Shown piece after piece: positions 6,734 through 11,913 of a DNA stretch of 22,900 nt. This DNA is from a virus. The stretch is taken from positions 1 to 22,900 of the IMG/VR virus record IMGVR_UViG_3300037189_007653, one strand, 5' to 3'. Both the position numbers and the translations under genes were made by a program. The notes below the pieces were generated by a model. It worked only from the letters and a program-made list of their open reading frames with translations. It did not search any database and was not told where the DNA came from. Every line of letters begins with the position of its first letter. Positions within the stretch are counted from its first letter, which is position 1.

Positions 6734-8077
6734 TTATGCTCCTGTTGAGAAGTTGTCGACGGTAGAACTTTGTAAGTTGGGACTGTAGGCCTTAACTATA
6801 CCAAAGTTAGTGCCCTTTGTGCCAGTGTTTGTTGCGGTTTGAGCTGAGCCAAGAGAAGTAGTAAGACCCGTATCTGAATAGGCTTGAGAGGTTAGGGTGT
6901 TACCAGAAGTCGTGACCTTAATAGCTGCCACTGGGGTAGTAGTAGATAAGTCTGGGGAAGTAGAGTAGACCGTATAGCCAGCTCCTGTGCTTGAGGAGTA
7001 GATAATTTGGGTGTAATAGTGGTTGGTATAGGTGGTACCTGTACAGGTTTGATACGCTGTATAAGAACCTCCCCCAGTATATCCACTTGGGCAAGAACAG
7101 GCTGATGGCGCAGGGTAAGAGTATCTAATGTACAAACCGCCCCCTGTGTCTGGTGAGTTACAGGTACAACTGTTTAGAGCTGGGGTATACGTACTTGAAG
7201 TAGTTCCACAGTTACAGTTACTAGGTGCTGTTCCTGGGTCAGGTGTGTGAGAACAAGTAGAGCTAGCGCCCCCGCCAGTGTCCCCAGAATTACAAACATA
7301 GATATAACAGTTAGTACCAGATAAATGATAGGGTGAGTCGCAGGCATAACAGTTAAGGCCAATTTGCGTTCCAGTTGTACAGGCTGATGAACAGGCGTTA
7401 CCTGTAGCATCTGCTTTACACACACCTGAGTAGTTTGTATACGGGCAGCTATTGCTAGGATTTGCTGCGTCTGAAGCGGTGCAAAAACGAGTAGTCACTA
7501 CCGCAGTTCCTACTAAACCACTAAAGGCATATTGGTTTGTAGCGGAGTAAGTGGTAGTAGCACAGGCAGTACAGGTAATATGAGTACAGTCAGCGCAATA
7601 GTACTGTGAGCAGCTGTAGCAAGCGGTATACGGGTTGCAGCTATAAGTATAAGTTGATGAGGTTTGAGTAGAATAGGCGATACTTCCCCACCAACTACCT
7701 GCGGCAGTAACCCAAACAGAAACACCAGTTCCTGGATTTACACTTGCTGAGGTTGTAGTATCTGATAACCCTAGTGGAACATACGCTACAGCTCCAGCTG
7801 TGGTAGTAGATATTGAGTTATCCGATTGTGCTTGGCTACCGTTTGCAAAAAAAGCACCAAAAAGGTTAGCCCAAGCAATACCTGAAGGTGTCTGACCTAA
7901 AGAGCCAGTTGTTGTTCTTGTGAAGGCATCAGTAATTAAAGATACAAACCACTGGCGCCAGGTACCACCGACTTTTACCTGTGCTGTAGAGGCATAACGC
8001 CATACCCCACCGACTTTTACCTGAATGCTACTTATTGCTTTTGTAAAGTCACCAGCAACTTTTACTCTACCGCTCAT
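6734..8077 (-). CDS. Tail surface protein: LamG-like fold with a 24-cysteine insertion
   Basis: 447 residues. The N-terminus has two copies of a VKVGGxWR motif (about 20-41), common in actinophage tail proteins. Residues about 50-145 (DAFTRTTTGSLG, WANLFGAFFANG) and about 350-447 (IKVTTSGNTLTSQAYSDTG, NFGIVKAYSP, ending VDNFS) look like the first and last halves of a jelly-roll LamG/ConA-type domain. Between them, 147-345 hold 24 cysteines in short motifs (CYSC, CADC, CNC, CTC, CSC) spaced by Gly/Ser/Thr turns, unlike neighbouring genes. Probably a receptor-facing tail protein. The cysteines may bind metal or form disulfides after release. GGACGG precedes the ATG. Confidence 0.85.
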   Translation of the reverse strand: MSGRVKVAGDFTKAISSIQVKVGGVWRYASTAQVKVGGTWRQWFVSLITDAFTRTTTGSLGQTPSGIAWANLFGAFFANGSQAQSDNSISTTTAGAVAYVPLGLSDTTTSASVNPGTGVSVWVTAAGSWWGSIAYSTQTSSTYTYSCNPYTACYSCSQYYCADCTHITCTACATTTYSATNQYAFSGLVGTAVVTTRFCTASDAANPSNSCPYTNYSGVCKADATGNACSSACTTGTQIGLNCYACDSPYHLSGTNCYIYVCNSGDTGGGASSTCSHTPDPGTAPSNCNCGTTSSTYTPALNSCTCNSPDTGGGLYIRYSYPAPSACSCPSGYTGGGSYTAYQTCTGTTYTNHYYTQIIYSSSTGAGYTVYSTSPDLSTTTPVAAIKVTTSGNTLTSQAYSDTGLTTSLGSAQTATNTGTKGTNFGIVKAYSPNLQSSTVDNFSTGA

Positions 8078-8090
8078 TGTTCACCGTCCA

Positions 8091-9737
8091 TTATACGTAT
8101 GTAATCCAGATGTCCCCATCAATTCCGCCTGATGCGGTAGTGCTAGTTGATACAAAGATGTTACGGACAACGCCAGAAGCTGTTGAAGCTGTGGTAACTG
8201 TGCCGTTTGTTTGAGAAACATAAGAGGTAGTAGGTGCTACCCAAGTTGCAGTTGTACCGTTACTTGTAAGCACTGTGCCGTTAGAGCCTATACCGATACG
8301 GCTAACTGCTCCAGCGCCAGTTCCAACAATCAAGTCTCCAGCTGTTGTGACAGTATTTAGAGGAATCTTGGTGGTATCTGTAGGAGTAGCCCAGGAAGCT
8401 GTGGTGCCATTGCTTACTAGGGCGGTGCCAGAAGAACCAATACCTAGACGTGTAACAGAAGAGGCGCCAGAGCCTACGATAAGGTCTCCAGCTGTAGTAA
8501 CTGTTGAGAGCGGAATCTTTGTAGTATCGGTAGGTGTTGCCCAAGCAAGGGTAGTTCCGTTGCTGGTTAGAGCCTGACCGTTAGTTCCAAGTCCCAAACG
8601 GGCTGGAGTGTTAGCAGATGACGCGTAAAGAAGGTCACCTGTTGTAGTAAGGATATTAGCAGGAGAGTTCTGCCAAGAAGCAGTAGTTCCGTTGCTTGTA
8701 AGAACCTTGTAGTTAGCGCCGATAGCAAGGGCTGAGTTAGTACCAGAGCCAGTTCCAATAAGGATATCGCCAGCTGCGGTGAAAGATGTTTGAGGAATGC
8801 TTGAAGCTGCGGTAGTCCAAACAGCTGTAGTTCCATTACTGGTTAGGTAAGTTCCATTGGCGCCAATACCTAGGCGGCTAACGGTGCTAGAGCCTGTTCC
8901 AACAATAAGGTCGCCTGCGGTAGTAACTGTAGACAAAGGAATCTTTGTTGTATCAGTTGGGGTTGCCCACTTGACACCTGAGGTCTGAGCGCTATCTGCA
9001 ACCAAAGCCTGCCCATTAGTTCCTACAGCTAGGTTGGCTGGAGTGCTAGCGGCAGTTGCTACAAGGATAGAACCTTTAGCAGAGTATGTTGTTGTAATGC
9101 TGTTAGTTCCAGTGATAACACCTGCGGCTGTGATATAGGCAAGAGGTGTGCCTGTAGAGTCTTGCCACTCCTGAAGGTTAGAGGTCTGGCTAGCGATAGC
9201 CTTAATAGATAGCGGCTTAGCGGTTGTGCTACCTACAGTAATAAGGTTAGTGGTTGTATCAGAGATAGAGGTTCTGATGAACTGGGTGTTTGAGCTCGAT
9301 ACAGTTCCAGCCCATGTGCCGTAGTGGATACCTGCAGGGTCTACATAAGAAGCTACTGTGCCATCTGAGAGCTGCCACTCTTGTAGGTTAGCTGACTGGC
9401 TAGCTGCGGCTTTGACAACAAAGCCTTTTGTAGCCGCAGAAGCTGGGGTTACAACGTTAGAACCGTCAGAGGTCTTCTTAAGATACTGGGTGTGAACATC
9501 AGCAACTACGCCGATTTCAATGTTGTTTAGGCGGCTTACCAAAGACGAGAAAGCATAAGAGGAAGACTGATAAGTACCTGAGGAGGCTGCTCCACTAGAC
9601 TGAGCTAGGTTAGTGCCGAGCGCTAACTCAATAGCATAAACCTCATCTTGAAGCGCATTTGGGTGTGATGCGTCAATGATGTCAGTAGTATTAGAGTGAG
9701 AGCTGAAACTAACTAAACTGGATGGAAACGAGGCCAC
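8091..9737 (-). CDS. Tail fibre protein with six ~45-residue repeats, 548 aa
   Basis: Starts at GTG 9737 after AAAGGATTACC. The N-terminus has a fibre-attachment motif (ASHPNALQDEVYAIELALGT, 23-42). Two modules share SQxxNLQEWQ (113-122, 183-192), a known fibre repeat associated with trimeric beta-helical shafts. Residues 217-505 are six repeats of the form TTAGDLIVGTG...SRLGIGxNGxxLTSNGTTxxW, some joined by TPTDTTKIPLSTV. The C-terminus ends GGIDGDIWITYV, a common phage fibre ending. It most likely binds the host surface. Repeat number can change by recombination. Two adjacent palindromes lie just upstream. Confidence 0.93.
   Translation of the reverse strand: MASFPSSLVSFSSHSNTTDIIDASHPNALQDEVYAIELALGTNLAQSSGAASSGTYQSSSYAFSSLVSRLNNIEIGVVADVHTQYLKKTSDGSNVVTPASAATKGFVVKAAASQSANLQEWQLSDGTVASYVDPAGIHYGTWAGTVSSSNTQFIRTSISDTTTNLITVGSTTAKPLSIKAIASQTSNLQEWQDSTGTPLAYITAAGVITGTNSITTTYSAKGSILVATAASTPANLAVGTNGQALVADSAQTSGVKWATPTDTTKIPLSTVTTAGDLIVGTGSSTVSRLGIGANGTYLTSNGTTAVWTTAASSIPQTSFTAAGDILIGTGSGTNSALAIGANYKVLTSNGTTASWQNSPANILTTTGDLLYASSANTPARLGLGTNGQALTSNGTTLAWATPTDTTKIPLSTVTTAGDLIVGSGASSVTRLGIGSSGTALVSNGTTASWATPTDTTKIPLNTVTTAGDLIVGTGAGAVSRIGIGSNGTVLTSNGTTATWVAPTTSYVSQTNGTVTTASTASGVVRNIFVSTSTTASGGIDGDIWITYV
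8223..9089 (-). repeat. Six diverged tandem repeats inside the tail fibre gene
   Basis: Repeats of about 135-150 bases encoding the GDLIVGTG...SNGTTxxW units. Some stretches, such as those for ATPTDTTKIPLSTV, are nearly identical between copies, which makes length changes by recombination or assembly collapse likely. Confidence 0.85.
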
Positions 9738-9758
9738 GGTAATCCTTTCAGACTATAC

Positions 9759-9787
9759 GCTCTACAGTAGAGCAAATAACGTTATTT
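9759..9787. promoter_or_regulatory. Two adjacent perfect palindromes before the tail fibre gene
   Basis: GCTCTACAGTAGAGC (9759-9773, 7-bp arms around one base) directly touches AAATAACGTTATTT (9774-9787, 14-bp perfect palindrome). A TATAGT -10-like box on the minus strand (9752-9757) borders them, without a good -35. They could be an operator or an RNA processing hairpin ahead of the fibre gene. Confidence 0.45.
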
Positions 9788-9800
9788 TTCCGCCTAAACG

Positions 9801-9956
9801 TTAGCTCTGATGCTCTCCGTTAGGCCCTCTACCAGGTTTTGCGTAGGTTTTGATACGTGGCTTCTCGTCTGACAAGAACATCTTTCTAATGCCAAAGCGA
9901 GAATCATTTACGGTAAGCGGCTTAGGGTTAGCTGCTTTGAACTCTTTTTTTCTCAT
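9801..9956 (-). CDS. Microprotein, 51 aa, basic
   Basis: An open frame that reads MRKKEFKAANPKPLTVNDSR and ends GRGPNGEHQS. Its ATG overlaps the stop of the preceding small gene as ATGA, a typical coupled junction and the main argument that it is real. It is rich in Lys/Arg and Pro, with a possible short fold around NDSRFGIRKMF. I know no family. It sits between small basic genes and the tail fibre. Short-ORF cutoffs would miss it. Confidence 0.65.
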   Translation of the reverse strand: MRKKEFKAANPKPLTVNDSRFGIRKMFLSDEKPRIKTYAKPGRGPNGEHQS

Positions 9957-10123
9957 GGAGACCAACGACCCCACTGTTTACCTTGAGTGTCAACGCCTTT
10001 GATAGGCGACTTAACTCTTGTCAATCTATCGCGCCCAGCTGCTCCAACATTAGAAGATAGCTGTGCGGCTAGCTGTGTTGTCTTAGTCTCCGCTAGAAGA
10101 GAATGCTTCTTACGCCTCGCCAC
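9953..10123 (-). CDS. Microprotein, 56 aa, basic
   Basis: Starts at GTG 10123 with AAAGG in front, overlaps the previous gene by 14 bases and ends in an ATGA overlap with the next. The sequence begins MARRKKHSLLAETKTTQLAA, has a helical first half and ends GKQWGRWSP. Net charge is strongly positive. No recognised family. The two coupled overlaps make a chance frame unlikely. Confidence 0.68.
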   Translation of the reverse strand: MARRKKHSLLAETKTTQLAAQLSSNVGAAGRDRLTRVKSPIKGVDTQGKQWGRWSP

Positions 10124-10538
10124 CAGAAGGGCCTTTGAATTGACGAGTGTGAGTCATTCCAGGAAGAGCTGGCTGTTTCCAGGCAGGAGGGCGTGTGTCT
10201 CTAGTCTTAGGTGCAGCTGGAGCCTTAGGTGCAGCAATTCCTTTTGCAGGAGCTCCAATAGCGCGTTGTGGAATAACATGCCACTCTGCATCAATGATTT
10301 CTGGCTCTGGACCTGGAAGACCACCAACTGGTTGCCTATCAACAACTTCACCATTGAGGACTTCTTTATCTTTACCGTGACCAGTAACTTTATCCTCAGA
10401 AGAGTATCCCAAACCGCCGCCACCGTTTTTTTTCTTGCCATATACCTTTTTAGACTTAGGCTTTTTAAACTTAGGACCATGCTTCTGGTTAGGCAGACGC
10501 TTTGCTATGTTTTGGGAGTTAGCTAGTTCTTGGCTCAT
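10110..10538 (-). CDS. Basic disordered protein with an LPGMT motif, 142 aa
   Basis: Low-complexity protein: a Lys-rich N-terminal third (HGPKFKKPKSKKVYGKKKN), GGGGLG, then a Pro/Ala-rich segment (GAPAKGIAAPKAPAAPK). Near the C-terminus it carries QPALPGMTH; the same QPxLPGMT string ends the 280-aa protein encoded at 19.3-20.1 kb. A run of eight A residues in the coding strand (around 10426-10433) is a possible slippage site. The start has only a weak AGAG site and overlaps the upstream zinc-finger gene by 20 bases. Function unknown; nucleic-acid or virion binding is possible from charge alone. Confidence 0.8.
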   Translation of the reverse strand: MSQELANSQNIAKRLPNQKHGPKFKKPKSKKVYGKKKNGGGGLGYSSEDKVTGHGKDKEVLNGEVVDRQPVGGLPGPEPEIIDAEWHVIPQRAIGAPAKGIAAPKAPAAPKTRDTRPPAWKQPALPGMTHTRQFKGPSGGEA

Positions 10539-10632
10539 ACTCTAATTCTAGGTGCTTTCTCTCGCAGGAACGTGCTAAAGAGGGAACGACAAAGGACCTG
10601 CCACATAAGTCGCAGGTCCATCTGTCAGCCAT
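10519..10632 (-). CDS. C2HC zinc-finger microprotein, 37 aa
   Basis: From ATG 10632 the product reads MADRWTCDLCGRSF and continues to a TAA at 10519. Cys7, Cys10, Cys23 and His27 give Cys-x2-Cys-x12-Cys-x3-His, the exact spacing of a classical C2H2 finger with Cys replacing the first His, and Phe14 is in the usual core position. It begins three bases after the endolysin stop, with GGAG about 12 bases upstream, and overlaps the next gene by 20 bases. An 8-bp hairpin (10594-10619) lies within the coding sequence. It may bind DNA, RNA or a protein partner. The gene is below usual length cutoffs. Confidence 0.75.
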   Translation of the reverse strand: MADRWTCDLCGRSFVVPSLARSCERKHLELEYEPRTS

Positions 10633-10635
10633 TGG

Positions 10636-11379
10636 TTAAATTAGCTCCATAAGAGCTGCCCATGTCTTAGGCCCTACGATTCCGTTAGAGTCTAGGTTGT
10701 CATGGTTATCTTGGAACGCGATAACTTTTGCCTTTGTAGCTGGACCAAAGTCACCGTCTTCAACAAGAGTCAAAGCATGCTGAATAGCTTTAACTGCTTC
10801 TCCCTTATCTCCAGGCTTAATCTGACCAGGGAATGCTGGCTTAAGCGCTGGAACTGGGTCTACGTGAACTTCATTGCCCACATAGTTAGGGCGGCCGAAG
10901 CCAACGATAAAGACTGGAATGCCCTTAGCATTGCGCTTGTAGGCACGAACCTTCTTTACAGCTTCTCCACCATTTGCCTGTGAACCAGACTTCTTCTTAT
11001 CTCCGCCAGTGTTACCTTCAATAGTAGTCACTGTGCCGTCTCCATTGTCCTTTACAACAATACCGACGTGCTCAATAGGGGCTCCACCTGTTACAAAGTC
11101 GAAGTAGACGATGTCGCCAGGCTCTGGCTTAGCTACTGCTGCGTCTGTCCAGGTGCCGAGCTTCTTAAAAGCTGCTGCGCCTGCCATTGTTGAAACAGTG
11201 TTAGGAATCTTTACGCCCGCTTGGTTCGCTACCCACATGCAGAACGAGCCGCACCATGGGAGGAAGTTAGCCTTAGTAAAGGCACCGTACTTAGTTTCGT
11301 TGTCTTTTGGACCTTCTACATAGCCTTCTTCTTTGAGGGCAATCTCTACCATCAAAGCGGCTGTGCCTTTGTCTGCCAT
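10636..11379 (-). CDS. Endolysin: CHAP amidase/peptidase plus peptidoglycan-binding domain
   Basis: 247 residues. The N-terminal CHAP domain cuts peptidoglycan peptides: catalytic Cys43 in LPWCGSFC, His104 in PIEHVGIV, and Glu121/Asn123 in TIEGNTGG. GDIVYFDF before the His is typical. The C-terminal 60 residues are a PG_binding_1 domain (LKPGDKGEAVKAIQHAL-like core, DGDFGPATKAKVIAFQ, GIVGPKTWAAL). No signal peptide is seen, so it should need a holin to cross the membrane; two small membrane proteins are encoded directly upstream. AAGGAG precedes the ATG. The identity is firm. Confidence 0.95.
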   Translation of the reverse strand: MADKGTAALMVEIALKEEGYVEGPKDNETKYGAFTKANFLPWCGSFCMWVANQAGVKIPNTVSTMAGAAAFKKLGTWTDAAVAKPEPGDIVYFDFVTGGAPIEHVGIVVKDNGDGTVTTIEGNTGGDKKKSGSQANGGEAVKKVRAYKRNAKGIPVFIVGFGRPNYVGNEVHVDPVPALKPAFPGQIKPGDKGEAVKAIQHALTLVEDGDFGPATKAKVIAFQDNHDNLDSNGIVGPKTWAALMELI

Positions 11380-11389
11380 TTGTTACTCC

Positions 11390-11719
11390 TTAGTTATAGT
11401 GTGGGTCGTTTTCTTTAGCAACTGGTGCAATTGTAATGGCTGTGCCTGTTTGATTGGCCTCAACCTGTAGGTCAGCTGCTGTCTTTGAATTGACGTCGAC
11501 TGCTGCAAAGGCAGAGTTGATTTCATCTAGAGAGAGCTTGCCGTCGTTCATAAAGCCACGAGCTAGCTTTTCAACAACTGCAGCTACTGCAGTGAGACCA
11601 GCTACTGTGACAGCCTTTAGTACTGAGATGCCTGCGATAGAGCCAGCACCAATAACGCCGAGTCCGCTAGCAGCAAATACTGCGACGATTCTTAGTAGGA
11701 TGTTTCCTGTTAATTTCAT
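11390..11719 (-). CDS. Membrane protein next to the endolysin, holin candidate, 109 aa
   Basis: The N-terminal 50 residues contain two hydrophobic segments (ILLRIVAVFAASGLGVIG and about 30-48, ISVLKAVTVAGLTAVAAVV). Then comes an amphipathic soluble part with DGKLSLDEINSAFAAVD, which resembles a single EF-hand-like loop (DxxxSxDE). AAGGAG precedes the ATG. It lies 10 bases before the endolysin and follows another small membrane protein, the usual order for a lysis cassette. The calcium-loop resemblance is weak and not a claim of binding. Confidence 0.82.
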   Translation of the reverse strand: MKLTGNILLRIVAVFAASGLGVIGAGSIAGISVLKAVTVAGLTAVAAVVEKLARGFMNDGKLSLDEINSAFAAVDVNSKTAADLQVEANQTGTAITIAPVAKENDPHYN

Positions 11720-11721
11720 TA

Positions 11722-11913
11722 TTACTTCTCCTTAGGGTTACGGATACGAAGGGTCACAATCCAGATAACGAATGAAACGAGGGTCACTTGACCGATAACG
11801 GTTTTAGCCGAACCAGTCAGGACTAGCCAGGCAGAGAAAAGACCGACAAAGGTCCAAATCTCGCTGAAGAAGTCAGCTGATACGTCCTTGCAGAACTGCC
11901 ACATTCTTTTCAT
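11722..11913 (-). CDS. Small two-helix membrane protein, holin candidate, 63 aa
   Basis: Two transmembrane helices (about 17-34, EIWTFVGLFSAWLVLTG; about 39-55, VIGQVTLVSFVIWIVTL) joined by a short loop, with a basic C-terminus (RIRNPKEK). This size and topology is that of a class II holin. Its ATG overlaps the previous stop as TAATG, and it is translated just before the second membrane protein and the endolysin. I recall similar EIWTFxGLFxAWLVLTG proteins in actinophage lysis regions. Confidence 0.82.
   Translation of the reverse strand: MKRMWQFCKDVSADFFSEIWTFVGLFSAWLVLTGSAKTVIGQVTLVSFVIWIVTLRIRNPKEK

Noticed and set aside
10154-10480. Alternative minus-strand frame within the 142-aa basic gene, possibly reached by slippage at the A8 run
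   Set aside because: The alternate product is Leu/Lys-rich without any motif, has no ribosome site, and slippage cannot be shown from sequence alone.
10594-10619. 8-bp hairpin after the endolysin as a terminator
   Set aside because: No T tract follows, and it lies inside the zinc-finger microprotein frame with downstream genes closely packed.
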